A DNA stretch of 38,283 nucleotides from an uncultured Bacteroides sp. (GTDB lineage: Bacteria; Bacteroidota; Bacteroidia; Bacteroidales; Bacteroidaceae), in the NCBI GenBank assembly GCA_944322285.1, contig CALUOR010000036.1, positions 1 through 38,283 of the forward strand, in the 5' to 3' direction. Positions 6,654 to 14,547 of the stretch are shown here, piece after piece (within the stretch, counting starts at the first letter, position 1; each line of letters starts with the position of its first letter). Both the position numbers and the translations under genes were made by a program. The notes beneath the pieces were generated by a model. The model saw only the letters and a program-made list of their open reading frames with translations. It did no database searches and was not told the origin of the DNA.

Positions 6654-6960
6654 ATAAATAGCTAATATTCAAGCATATAGCTATTTCAGCAAGGTTTAAA
6701 GAGCAATTTTACCCCAATTTTTACACATTCATTAACAGTCAAGAAGGCTAATACCAAATAATTCTTAAAATCAATTGTATACCTTTTTCAAAATAGCAAA
6801 AGTCAGTTTTCAGGCGGTTATGCAGAGATGCAGATGATTTACATTCACACTAACTTAAGGAAAGTTTTCCTCGTGAACTCGAAGCAATTTTTCCAAGGAA
6901 ATGAGTATATTTAACAATATGGAAGCGAATATTTTCCGTGTTTTTAGCAGGTGAATACAT
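6654..6960. other. AT-rich stretch without gene
   Basis: About 300 bp between array B and the promoter of the structured RNA. Both strands are rich in stops. The only structure I see is a 14-bp palindrome, AGGAAAGTTTTCCT, near 6858. Confidence 0.4.
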
Positions 6961-6968
6961 TTATTTGT

Positions 6969-6976
6969 TACCTTTG
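6969..6976 (+). promoter_or_regulatory. -7 element of the structured RNA
   Basis: TACCTTTG matches the TAnnTTTG consensus. The predicted start near 6983 falls at the beginning of the rod-shaped RNA, well before the next ATG at 7247. Confidence 0.65.
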
Positions 6977-6982
6977 CACGTG

Positions 6983-7215
6983 GACGGGAAAGTTTCCCGC
7001 CCGTACATATTGATTTCAAGAGGCGTTATGTCTTCTTCTTGTATGTGAAAAGCCTAGGAAACTTCAATCACGTGAACAAGAGAGGATATGATAGTCTCCA
7101 CGCATATGGCGTGGGGCTGTTATTCCCATATCTGTTCACAAAGGTTTTCCTAGCACCTTCACATTAGGACGTGGCATACAGTTCCACGCCTCGTGTGTAT
7201 ATACGGCCCTTGTGG
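6983..7215 (+). ncRNA. Rod-shaped structured RNA, 6S-like candidate
   Basis: The transcript can fold into one long interrupted helix. The pairs, outside to inside, are: 7001-7010 with 7197-7206 (one mismatch); 7020-7026 GAGGCGT with 7186-7192; 7027-7032 with 7173-7178; 7043-7049 ATGTGAA with 7158-7164; 7055-7061 TAGGAAA with 7146-7152; 7072-7078 GTGAACA with 7133-7139; 7085-7090 GATATG with 7127-7132; 7098-7103 CCACGC with 7109-7114, closing a 5-nt loop. The unpaired bulges between them give the shape of 6S RNA, the RNA polymerase-binding regulator of about 180-200 nt, or of the Bacteroidales-1 RNA motif. A TACCTTTG promoter stands directly upstream. Because a lipoprotein gene begins at 7247, it could instead be a cis-acting leader. 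No strong terminator is visible at the 3' end, only a weak AGCTG/CAGCT hairpin near 7217-7233. Confidence 0.6.
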
Positions 7216-7246
7216 CAGCTGGAGGGCGCAGCTAAAATCTAAGCGT

Positions 7247-7474
7247 ATGAAACGAGTCTTATTCATTTTATTCATTAGCTTCTGCTTTGCAGCCTGTGGT
7301 AGTACAAAAAGGACCTATATTACAGATTATTCTCATCAAATCGAACTGACAAAGTATTACTTTCCAGAAATCTATGATTTATACTGTAAGGGTATCGTAG
7401 TTATTGATGCCGTATATTCTGAAGAAAAAGATGGTGACTTTGATATAAAAATCAAGTATCATTATAGAAATTGA
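7247..7474 (+). CDS. Small lipoprotein
   Basis: A 75-residue protein. The ATG at 7247 is chosen over an upstream in-frame start at 7193 because it gives a clean lipoprotein signal: MKRVLFILFISFCFAACGS, with a lipobox-like FAAC and Cys17 as the acylated residue. The mature part (ELTKYYFPEIYDLYCKGIVVI) is aromatic and ends in alternating charged and aromatic residues (DFDIKIKYHYRN), suggesting a short beta-rich domain. I do not recognise a family. It follows the structured RNA by about 30-40 nt and precedes another small gene by 52 bp. Confidence 0.65.
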   Translation: MKRVLFILFISFCFAACGSTKRTYITDYSHQIELTKYYFPEIYDLYCKGIVVIDAVYSEEKDGDFDIKIKYHYRN

Positions 7475-7526
7475 ACTCATCTTTATAATAGTAGAGAATG
7501 CTTATAACCCTTAATACATTAATAAT

Positions 7527-7781
7527 ATGAATAAAGAGAATTACAATCAAGGAAAGTCTGTAAAGTGTGGAAAGAGCACGGACAGTATTGAAACGTTGAC
7601 AAAGTTGTGTAACGAAGAAGCTGCCAAACTGGCTGCAACAATGGAAGTGCCCGCTCAGTCAGTAGAGGAAGTTGCGTTTTGGATCGAAGACATTCCGGAG
7701 CTTATCTGTGTAGGAAAGTTCAGCAGAGACGCAAGTGGTTCTGTCGTGTATCAGCTTGATTTTTCATCATCAACGTTGTAA
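7527..7781 (+). CDS. Small protein of unknown function
   Basis: An 84-residue soluble protein without signal peptide. The N-terminal 20 residues are polar (MNKENYNQGKSVKCGKSTDS); the rest has a helix (IETLTKLCNEEAAKLAATM) and an acidic, hydrophobic segment (VEEVAFWIEDIPELICVGKF). No family is recognised. It lies 52 bp after the small lipoprotein gene on the same strand and is followed by a strong terminator, so the two may form a short operon. Confidence 0.55.
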   Translation: MNKENYNQGKSVKCGKSTDSIETLTKLCNEEAAKLAATMEVPAQSVEEVAFWIEDIPELICVGKFSRDASGSVVYQLDFSSSTL

Positions 7782-7808
7782 CGTAAAGACCTATTGGGTA
7801 TCACAGAA

Positions 7809-7853
7809 TAACGCCCCATGCAGTCTGTATCTTTAAGGACGCATGGGGCGTTA
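7809..7853. terminator. Strong stem-loop between convergent genes
   Basis: A perfect 13-bp stem: TAACGCCCCATGC at 7809-7821 pairs with GCATGGGGCGTTA at 7841-7853, loop of 19 nt. It sits between the 84-residue gene (plus) and the DUF3108 gene (minus) and can terminate both. Confidence 0.75.
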
Positions 7854-7884
7854 TTTCTTCGAGCCGTTCCACTCTCGTTATGTG

Positions 7885-8739
7885 TCATTGCTCCGCCACG
7901 ACGCTGGTGATGGGGTGGCGGTTGCCCTCCACGTTCGTGAGGAAGGCTTTGGCGGAGCCGAAGTTGAGGTACATGTCCAGGCGGATGGGGAGGTGGTTGT
8001 CGTCGTCGGAGATGAAGAAGGTGATGACTTCTTTCTCTTCTTTCGCCTCGCCCACGTACTCTACGAAGGAGAAGACCAGGCAGCGGTAGGTGATGTCGTT
8101 GTTGGCTTTCACGTTCTCGATGCCGCGGTATATCAGCGTCTGCTGCTCGACGCGGCGGCCGGTGGCCATGGGGAAGTGTACTTTGTCGCCCACCTTGAAG
8201 TCGGTGGCCTTCCACGAGCGGGCCTGGCCGAGGATGCTGAGCATGTCGAAGATGCAGCGGCTGTCTTCGTACTCCATTTCTTGCGTCTTGCGGTCGGCGG
8301 GTTTGTACCACGTGCGGCGTTGCTTGACGTGGGAGGTGCCGTCGCGGTAGGCGAACCAGGCTTCGTCCTTGGTGTGGCGTTTGCCTTCCTCGGCGGCTTT
8401 GCAGAAGTATTGGGGTTCCAGTTGGTCGGTGACGTGGCAGACGAGGGTGTCGCGCATCTTGAAGAAGAAGTCGGCGCGCTTGCTGGTGTGTGACTTGAGG
8501 CTGAAGCGGTAGCCTTCGCGGCCTTCGTAGGTGGCTTTGTCGGTGGTCAGTTCGGCGTAGCCCACTTTTATCCAGATGAACTTCCAGTTGAACATCAGGT
8601 CGTAGGAGACGTGCTCTCCGGGCTGGAAAGCGGTGTTGACCGCCGTGCATTGGGCGTCGGCCCGGGCGGCAAAGAAACAACATGCCAGCACGGCCAGCGT
8701 CATGCGGAGCTTTTTCATAAGTTTCATGTTTTGGTTCAT
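7885..8739 (-). CDS. DUF3108 exported protein
   Basis: A 284-residue protein with signal peptide (LRMTLAVLACCFFAARADAQ, residues 11-30), so periplasmic. It shows the DUF3108 pattern: FQPGEHVSYDLMFNWKFIWI, then VGYAEL and YRFSLKSHTSKRADFFFKM, a long beta-rich body, and near the end DDDNHLPIRLDMYLNFGSAK. The beta-strand layout suggests a lipid- or ligand-binding fold; the function of this family is unknown to me. An internal ATG at 8727 (MKLMKK) is an alternative start. It begins 19 bp after the stop of the Ig-like lipoprotein gene on the same strand, so the two are probably one operon and may act together at the cell envelope. Confidence 0.85.
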   Translation of the reverse strand: MNQNMKLMKKLRMTLAVLACCFFAARADAQCTAVNTAFQPGEHVSYDLMFNWKFIWIKVGYAELTTDKATYEGREGYRFSLKSHTSKRADFFFKMRDTLVCHVTDQLEPQYFCKAAEEGKRHTKDEAWFAYRDGTSHVKQRRTWYKPADRKTQEMEYEDSRCIFDMLSILGQARSWKATDFKVGDKVHFPMATGRRVEQQTLIYRGIENVKANNDITYRCLVFSFVEYVGEAKEEKEVITFFISDDDNHLPIRLDMYLNFGSAKAFLTNVEGNRHPITSVVAEQ

Positions 8740-8758
8740 AACTGCTTTTGTTTTTTGT

Positions 8759-10729
8759 TTATCGTCTGTTGTTAGTTCGGTTCTTTTTGTCCTCGTCGGG
8801 CTTCTGTTTCTTCAGGTCCATGGGCTTCTGCTGGTCCAGGGGACGGTCGGTGGGGTTCCAGGACTGTTGCAGGTCGAAGTTGGCTTTCAGCTCCAGCACT
8901 TGGTAGTAGTAATACACTTTTTCGGGCTGAAGCTTGGCCTCGTAGTCGCCCGTGTCCCACTGTCCGTTGTTGTTGGCGTCGTCGATGAGGCGTGCGCCGT
9001 ACTTGCCGGGCGGCAGGTAGTAGAAGTCGGCGTGGCCATCGACTACGGGCACGGTGCGCACCACGGCGTCCTGCTCGTTCAGCAGTTCGACGAAGGCCGT
9101 GGGGGGCGCTCCCGCGATGTCGAACAGGATGGCGCCGTATTCTTCAACGGTCTTCACCTTGAACTCGTTCTGTATCTTGTCCGTAAACAAGCCGTACAGG
9201 CCGTGTATGGCCATGGAGTCTACGGCGAACTGGTAGCTCTCGCCGGGCGTCCAGTCGGCGTAGATGTTGTAGAGCTTCAGGTCCAGGGAGTCGCGGTGGA
9301 AGTCGTAGGGGATGTCCTGCCACAGGGAGTCGACCTTCAGTTGCAGGTGGATGGCGGAGGTGTCGATGCTTGCCAGCGGTTCCTGGAAGGTGAGGGAGAT
9401 GTAGTCGTACACGTCCATGGACGACGGGGCGTAGACTTCTACCGGGAGGAACTCGGTGGGCAGGACCGGCTCGGGGGCTTCAATCTCGTTGCCCTCGGCG
9501 TCGCGCTTCTTTTTCTTCTTGGCCTCTTTGCGGAGTTCTTCCAGCTTCTTCTTGTCCGCCTCGGCCTTCTGCTCCATCAGTTTCTTGTAGCCGACCTTAG
9601 ACTGCAGGCGCACGGTGTCGATGCGTTGCACCAGCTTGCCCAGTGTGTCCGTCTCCATATAGGTCAACTCCGCACGCAGCGTGTCCTGCTGGTAGAGCAA
9701 GGAGTCTTTTATCCAATAGTGTATGGTGTCGTTGCGTCCCGTGGTCTGCTCGATGACGAAGGCGTCGCGCTCGTCGAAGTTCAGTCCGCGCAGCAAGGGG
9801 AGCGTATCGGCGGGTGCCGTGAAGTAGAGGCTGAACTTCTGCGGAGTCAACCGCTCGGTCTTGGCCAGGCGTTGGTTGAAGTATATCTCCTTGAAGCAGC
9901 GCAGCAGGATGTCGTCCGGCAGGTAGTGCGTGTATTGACGCTCCACGATGGTGTCGATGGTCAGGGAGTCAATCCAGGTCGTGTCCTGGCGCATGCGGAA
10001 TTCATAACGGGGGATTACGAGCGAGTCGTTCCAGGCAATCTGCTCCATGGGTTGGGAGAAGTAGACATTCTGGTCGGCGTCCTGCAAGGCGTAGATGCGG
10101 TAACTGCCCGGCGCCACGCCCCGGATGGAGAAGCGTCCCCGGCTGTCGGTGCGCCCCACACGCTCGAAGGGCATCGTGGTGAAAGCCGTATCGGACAGGT
10201 TGGAGTAGAGGCCTACCAGCATTCCCTTCACCGGCTCCAAGTTCGAAGCGTTCAGCACCGTGCCGGATACGGCCATCGTGTCCAGCCTGTCGCCCGTGGA
10301 GAAGGTGAAGGTGAACAGTTCCAACGGATTGCCCTCGTTGTTGTCCTGTATGGCGTCGCCAAAGTCGATGGTGTACGTCGTGTTGGGCTTCAGCGTGTCG
10401 TTCAGGTTGACGATGACCCGCTTGCCGCTGGTGCGAATCTCCGGCTGCTGTATCTGAGGCGGGGATATGACCACCTTCTCGTTGGGCTGGTCCAGCTTGA
10501 TGTATTCATCGAAGGTGATGGAGATGCGGTTGCGGTCGTAGTTCAACTGCCCCGGCGCGGGACGGCTCTCTACGAACACGGGCGGGTCTTCGTCTATCGG
10601 TCCACCCTCAATGCGGCCTATGCTGGCACACGAATAAAGCAGCACGCCCAGCACAACGGGCACCGGCAAACGTTGTATAAACAAGGGGTTATGTTTCATC
10701 CAAAGGATTGTCTTCTTGAGAATGTTCAT
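8759..10729 (-). CDS. Large Ig-like domain lipoprotein
   Basis: A 656-residue protein. The N-terminus has a basic stretch and a hydrophobic segment ending LGVLLYSCAS, a probable lipoprotein signal with Cys34. Residues about 46-145 form a bacterial Ig-like (Big_5/SbsA-like) domain: PPVFVESRPAPGQ, RISITFDEYIKLD, KRVIVNLNDTLKPNTTYTID, FTFTFSTG. It is followed by a carboxypeptidase-regulatory-like beta-sandwich (VSGTVLNASNLEPVKGMLVG, then GRFSIRGVAPGSYRIYALQD). A charged Lys/Glu-rich, coiled-coil-like segment (residues about 390-418) separates a third beta-rich part with another GDYEAKL repeat near the end. The family is common in Bacteroidetes, with no known reaction; a structural or adhesion role at the outer membrane is likely. 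Promoter TATCTTTG at 10759-10766. Confidence 0.85.
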   Translation of the reverse strand: MNILKKTILWMKHNPLFIQRLPVPVVLGVLLYSCASIGRIEGGPIDEDPPVFVESRPAPGQLNYDRNRISITFDEYIKLDQPNEKVVISPPQIQQPEIRTSGKRVIVNLNDTLKPNTTYTIDFGDAIQDNNEGNPLELFTFTFSTGDRLDTMAVSGTVLNASNLEPVKGMLVGLYSNLSDTAFTTMPFERVGRTDSRGRFSIRGVAPGSYRIYALQDADQNVYFSQPMEQIAWNDSLVIPRYEFRMRQDTTWIDSLTIDTIVERQYTHYLPDDILLRCFKEIYFNQRLAKTERLTPQKFSLYFTAPADTLPLLRGLNFDERDAFVIEQTTGRNDTIHYWIKDSLLYQQDTLRAELTYMETDTLGKLVQRIDTVRLQSKVGYKKLMEQKAEADKKKLEELRKEAKKKKKRDAEGNEIEAPEPVLPTEFLPVEVYAPSSMDVYDYISLTFQEPLASIDTSAIHLQLKVDSLWQDIPYDFHRDSLDLKLYNIYADWTPGESYQFAVDSMAIHGLYGLFTDKIQNEFKVKTVEEYGAILFDIAGAPPTAFVELLNEQDAVVRTVPVVDGHADFYYLPPGKYGARLIDDANNNGQWDTGDYEAKLQPEKVYYYYQVLELKANFDLQQSWNPTDRPLDQQKPMDLKKQKPDEDKKNRTNNRR

Positions 10730-10758
10730 GCTATCTGCAAACTATAAATATACATTTG

Positions 10759-10766
10759 CAAAGATA
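10759..10766 (-). promoter_or_regulatory. -7 element of the Ig-like lipoprotein operon
   Basis: TATCTTTG on the minus strand, 29 bp before the ATG at 10729. Confidence 0.65.
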
Positions 10767-10830
10767 CAACATCTATCCATACCCGCTAACGATGGGATAA
10801 ACTTTTTAGATTTTTATCACACCCAAACTT

Positions 10831-10896
10831 AAGAAACACTCCGTTTTATGCACACCGAAACAATGTTTCGTCAAGACCGAGACAATGTTTGGCCAA
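10831..10896. repeat. 22-nt-period tandem array D (short)
   Basis: Two clear units begin at 10853 and 10875 and share ACCGA, ACAATGTTT and CAA at the same offsets; a weaker unit fits at 10831. It lies between the divergent promoters of the Ig-like lipoprotein and acyl-CoA ligase operons. Confidence 0.6.
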
Positions 10897-10990
10897 GGGC
10901 AAGGCTAAGCGAAATCTAGATAGAAAGCTGCCTTATGCAATTTGCCGATGAGAAAGGCATGTATTATTTGGGGCATCAAGCAAAAATAAA

Positions 10991-10998
10991 TATCTTTG
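10991..10998 (+). promoter_or_regulatory. -7 element of the acyl-CoA ligase operon
   Basis: TATCTTTG, 30 bp before the ATG at 11029. Confidence 0.65.
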
Positions 10999-11028
10999 CA
11001 ACATATTCACCCAATATAATAGAGAGCC

Positions 11029-12834
11029 ATGGTTTATCATCATTTTTCGGTTTTGGTGCATCGACAGGCAGAGAAGTATGGGGACAAAGTCGCCCTGAAG
11101 TACAAAGATTACGATGCAGGACGCTGGATACCTATCACGTGGAACGAATTTTCACGGAAGGTGAGGCAGGTATCCGATGCCTTGATAGCTTTCGGCGTGG
11201 CGGAAGAGGAAAACGTGGGTATCTTCTCGCAAAACAAACCGGAGTGCCTGTACGTGGACCTCGGCGCATTTGGCGTGCGAGCCGTCACCATTCCGCTGTA
11301 TGCCACCAGCTCGCCGGTGCAAGTAAAGTATATCGTAAATGATGCCCAAATACGCTATCTTTTTGTAGGCGAACAATTTCAATATGACGCCGCCTTCCGC
11401 GTCTTAGGCTTCTGCCACTCTCTGCAACAACTCATCATCTTCGACCGCAAAGTGCAGAAAGACCCACGTGACACGACCTCCATCTATTTCGATGAATTCC
11501 TGCAAGCCGCTAAAGGGTTGACCCATCAGGCCGAAGTGGAGGAGCGCACCGCACGGGCTTCGTACGATGACCTGGCCAGCATTCTCTACACCTCCGGCAC
11601 AACGGGCGAACCCAAGGGAGTGATGCTACATCATTTTAATTACGATGAGGCCATGCGCATCCACGACATCGCCCTGCCCCAGCTTACGGAGCGTGACGTG
11701 TCTCTTAACTTCCTGCCCTTGACACATGTCTTCGAACGGGCATGGACTTACCTTTGCCTGCATCGCGGAGCACAAGTATGCATCAACCTCCGTCCGCACG
11801 AAGTACAACAGAGCCTGAAAGAAATCCGGCCTACGGCCATGTGCAGCGTGCCCCGCTTTTGGGAGAAAGTCTATTTGGGCGTACAGGAACGCATCGCACA
11901 AGAAACGGGAATGCGAAAGGCCCTGATGCTGGACGCGCTTCGTGTAGGCCGGGAACATAACATCGACTACATACGTCAGGGAAAAACCCCGCCTCTGATG
12001 TTGCACTTGCGCTATAAATTTTATGAGAAAACGGTTTATACCCTGCTGAAAAAAACCATCGGTCTGGAGAATGGCAACTTCTTCCCCACCGCCGGAGCGG
12101 CCGTAAGTGATGCTATTTGCGAGTTTGCCCATTCCGTAGGCCTCTTCATGCTGGTGGGATACGGGCTGACAGAGTCTACCGCCACAGTGGCCTGCTTCCG
12201 CAAGCAAGGGTTCGAGATAGGCTCCGTAGGACAAATAATGCCGGGATTGGAGGTAAAGATTGGCGAGAATGATGAAATTCTCCTCCGTGGCCGAACAATC
12301 ACCACCGGATATTACAAGAAACCGGTCTCTACCGCCGATGCCATCGACAAGGAAGGCTGGTTCCACACCGGAGACGCCGGCTATCTAAAAGGAGACCACC
12401 TCTATCTGACCGAACGTATCAAGGACCTCTTTAAAACTTCCAACGGCAAGTATATATCTCCCCAAGCACTGGAAACCAGGTTGATATTGGACCGATACAT
12501 CGACCAAGTGGCCATCATAGCCGACCAACGCAAGTTTGTGTCTGCATTGATAGTGCCTACCTATGACCTGGTGAAAGAGCTGGCCGCCAAACGAGGCATT
12601 GCCTATGCCTCCATGGAAGAGTTGCTGCAAAAGCCGGAAGTGCTGGACTTCTATCGCGAACGTATCGACACCTTGCAACAACCCTTTGCCCACTATGAGC
12701 AGATAAAACGCTTCACACTCTTACCCGAGCCGTTCAGCATGGAGCGAGGGGAATTGACCAATACGTTGAAATTGCGCCGTCCGATAGTGGCCGAACATTA
12801 TCAAGACGTGATAGATCACATGTACGAAGAATGA
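11029..12834 (+). CDS. Long-chain fatty acid-CoA ligase (AMP-forming)
   Basis: A 601-residue member of the ANL adenylating family, acting in the cytoplasm: it activates a fatty acid with ATP to acyl-AMP and then to acyl-CoA. Visible motifs are the P-loop YTSGTTGEPKG (residues 187-197), LPLTHVFERAW typical of long-chain ligases, GYGLTES (377-383), GWFHTGDAGYL and ERIKDLFKTSNGKYI (hinge), and near the C-terminus GELTNTLKLRR with the catalytic Lys. Length and the LTHVFE segment fit the FadD15-like long-chain group. The stop overlaps the start of the PagL-like gene as ATGA, so the two are translationally coupled; the ligase may reuse fatty acids released from lipid A (inference). Confidence 0.92.
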   Translation: MVYHHFSVLVHRQAEKYGDKVALKYKDYDAGRWIPITWNEFSRKVRQVSDALIAFGVAEEENVGIFSQNKPECLYVDLGAFGVRAVTIPLYATSSPVQVKYIVNDAQIRYLFVGEQFQYDAAFRVLGFCHSLQQLIIFDRKVQKDPRDTTSIYFDEFLQAAKGLTHQAEVEERTARASYDDLASILYTSGTTGEPKGVMLHHFNYDEAMRIHDIALPQLTERDVSLNFLPLTHVFERAWTYLCLHRGAQVCINLRPHEVQQSLKEIRPTAMCSVPRFWEKVYLGVQERIAQETGMRKALMLDALRVGREHNIDYIRQGKTPPLMLHLRYKFYEKTVYTLLKKTIGLENGNFFPTAGAAVSDAICEFAHSVGLFMLVGYGLTESTATVACFRKQGFEIGSVGQIMPGLEVKIGENDEILLRGRTITTGYYKKPVSTADAIDKEGWFHTGDAGYLKGDHLYLTERIKDLFKTSNGKYISPQALETRLILDRYIDQVAIIADQRKFVSALIVPTYDLVKELAAKRGIAYASMEELLQKPEVLDFYRERIDTLQQPFAHYEQIKRFTLLPEPFSMERGELTNTLKLRRPIVAEHYQDVIDHMYEE

Positions 12835-14015
12835 AACGTTTATACCTCTTCTTGGTGCTCTGTCTATTCGTAAGTCTGGAGATGCAAGCTACCCGGCCTG
12901 ACAGTTTATCTAAAGGACGTCCGGCGCATTACATCGGTCTGGAGATGCGCCCAAGCTATGTCTTCCCCACCCGAACTTTCTTCCGTGGGGAAAATGCCAA
13001 TGGAAAGGCTATAAACACGACCTTTTCCGCCCACTTGCGTTATGCCTTCCGTTTTGCCTCTGATACCCGCTTGGGGAGACTCTATCCGCATACTTATCAG
13101 GGCATCGGATTGGCCTACAACAATTTCTTCAACAAAGCGGAAGTGGGCACGCCCGTGGCACTATATGCATTTCAAGGCGCCCCTATTGCTCGTTTGACAA
13201 AGCATCTATCAATAGACTATGAATGGAACTTCGGTGCCGCATTCGGATGGAAGAAATATGACCCGGTGGACAACCCTTATAATGTGGTGGTGGGGTCCCG
13301 TGTTAATGCTTACCTCAACTTAGGCCTTTTCTTGAATTGGCAGCCAAGCCCTGACTGGCGCCTGACCGCCGGTGTGGACTTGGCGCATTATTCCAATGGA
13401 AATACAAATTATCCTAATTCAGGCGTCAATACCCTGGGAGCACGTGTGGGCATCGTACATGCCTTTGGTGAAACAAGACAAGAAGCCAAACCTTTACGTG
13501 AAAAGGCATTGCCCATGAAAAGACGCTTCAGTTATGACCTCATTCTCTATGCCTCCACCCGTAAACGTGGCCTCATTTATCCCGACCATGGAGAGTTGAT
13601 TCCGGGGTCCTTTGCCGTAATCGGAATGAACTTTAACCCTATGTATAGAGTCAATAAATATTTCCGGACCGGTGTGTCGCTCGATGCACAATACGATGAA
13701 AGCGCCAACTTAATGGAATATCTGGCAGAAGAGACCAATGGGGAAATGAAATTCTACCGCCCGCCTTTCCGCGAACAATTTGCCGTAGGCCTTTCATTAC
13801 GTGCGGAGCTGAATATGCCCATCTTCTCGGTGAACATTGGCATCGGACGTAATGTCATTTGCAAAGGCATTGATACGGACGTATTCTATCAGGTGCTGGC
13901 TCTCAAAGCGTTTGTCACCCGCCGGTTCTTCTTGCATGTAGGCTATCAATTGAGTGACTTCAAAAATCCCAATAACTTGATGCTAGGATTAGGATGGCGA
14001 TTCGGTCAACCTTAA
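12831..14015 (+). CDS. PagL-like lipid A deacylase / outer-membrane barrel
   Basis: A 394-residue protein with a signal peptide (LYLFLVLCLFVSLEMQA) and many alternating hydrophobic beta-strands ending in an aromatic-rich strand (LMLGLGWRFGQP), typical of an outer-membrane beta-barrel. The segment LAHYSNGNTNYPNSGVNTLG contains the H-x-S-N signature of acyloxyacyl hydrolase / PagL lipid A 3-O-deacylases, with His186, Ser188 and Asn189, in front of the downstream PNxG. PagL itself is about 170-190 residues, so this protein is about twice that length; the extra strands after residue 230 may enlarge the barrel or form a second domain. Known PagL enzymes remove the 3-linked acyl chain of lipid A. 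It is coupled (ATGA) to an acyl-CoA ligase. The family call is good; activity is inferred. Confidence 0.75.
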   Translation: MKRLYLFLVLCLFVSLEMQATRPDSLSKGRPAHYIGLEMRPSYVFPTRTFFRGENANGKAINTTFSAHLRYAFRFASDTRLGRLYPHTYQGIGLAYNNFFNKAEVGTPVALYAFQGAPIARLTKHLSIDYEWNFGAAFGWKKYDPVDNPYNVVVGSRVNAYLNLGLFLNWQPSPDWRLTAGVDLAHYSNGNTNYPNSGVNTLGARVGIVHAFGETRQEAKPLREKALPMKRRFSYDLILYASTRKRGLIYPDHGELIPGSFAVIGMNFNPMYRVNKYFRTGVSLDAQYDESANLMEYLAEETNGEMKFYRPPFREQFAVGLSLRAELNMPIFSVNIGIGRNVICKGIDTDVFYQVLALKAFVTRRFFLHVGYQLSDFKNPNNLMLGLGWRFGQP

Positions 14016-14031
14016 ACAATGGAATACAAGG

Positions 14032-14508
14032 TTACAAAAGTTCGATTAATTCTTTCAAATCCTTAATGTGATAAGTTGGACGGAAAGGCAATTCACTTCT
14101 GCCTTCCACATCATAGAACACTTGATGCATACCGATCCCGGCCGCACCTACTATATCTTTCTCCCAGCTATCACCTATCATCAGAGAGTCTTCCACATAC
14201 GATTGTGTGGCCGAAAGAGCAAAATGAAAAATCGGAGCATAAGGTTTGGGGACACCTATATCCTCGGAAACAATGACTTTGCAAAAGTATCTCTCAAGCC
14301 CCGCCAAACGAATCTTACCGGCCTGCACTTCCCGCAAACCATTGGAAAGAATATACAAATGATAGCGTTCTTTTAAATACTCAAGCACTTCAGATACGTG
14401 CGGTGTCAAAACTTTGGGAGCAAACAAAATAGCATCGCTCGTATGCATAGGGAATACACAGAGAGTGTCATCCAAATCGAAAAAGAGATTCTTATACCTA
14501 CGAAACAT
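14032..14508 (-). CDS. HAD-family hydrolase lacking the cap domain
   Basis: A 158-residue HAD phosphatase related to the YjjG-type (noncanonical pyrimidine nucleotidase) group, which normally has about 230 residues. Core motifs are present: motif I FFDLDDTL (nucleophile Asp11, Asp13), motif II ILSNG (Ser around residue 55), the Lys-containing EDIGVPKPYAPIF, and motif IV MIGDSWEKDIVGA. After motif I the protein passes in about 20 residues to VLEYLKERYHLYILSNG, so the helical cap that usually lies here is missing. I see no frameshift or stop, so this looks like an in-frame internal deletion. It follows argD by 39 bp and may be the last gene of the arginine operon. A cap-less enzyme may have altered specificity or be decaying. 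Confidence 0.8.
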   Translation of the reverse strand: MFRRYKNLFFDLDDTLCVFPMHTSDAILFAPKVLTPHVSEVLEYLKERYHLYILSNGLREVQAGKIRLAGLERYFCKVIVSEDIGVPKPYAPIFHFALSATQSYVEDSLMIGDSWEKDIVGAAGIGMHQVFYDVEGRSELPFRPTYHIKDLKELIELL

Positions 14509-14547
14509 TTCAAAAACTCCTCAATTTGGATGACACTCATAACTCAA

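Noticed and set aside
8633-10747. Long plus-strand open frame of 704 codons
   Set aside because: It is antisense to the Ig-like lipoprotein and DUF3108 genes, whose minus-strand reading has signal peptides and recognised domains; the open frame is a by-product of GC-rich codon use and its translation is low in complexity.
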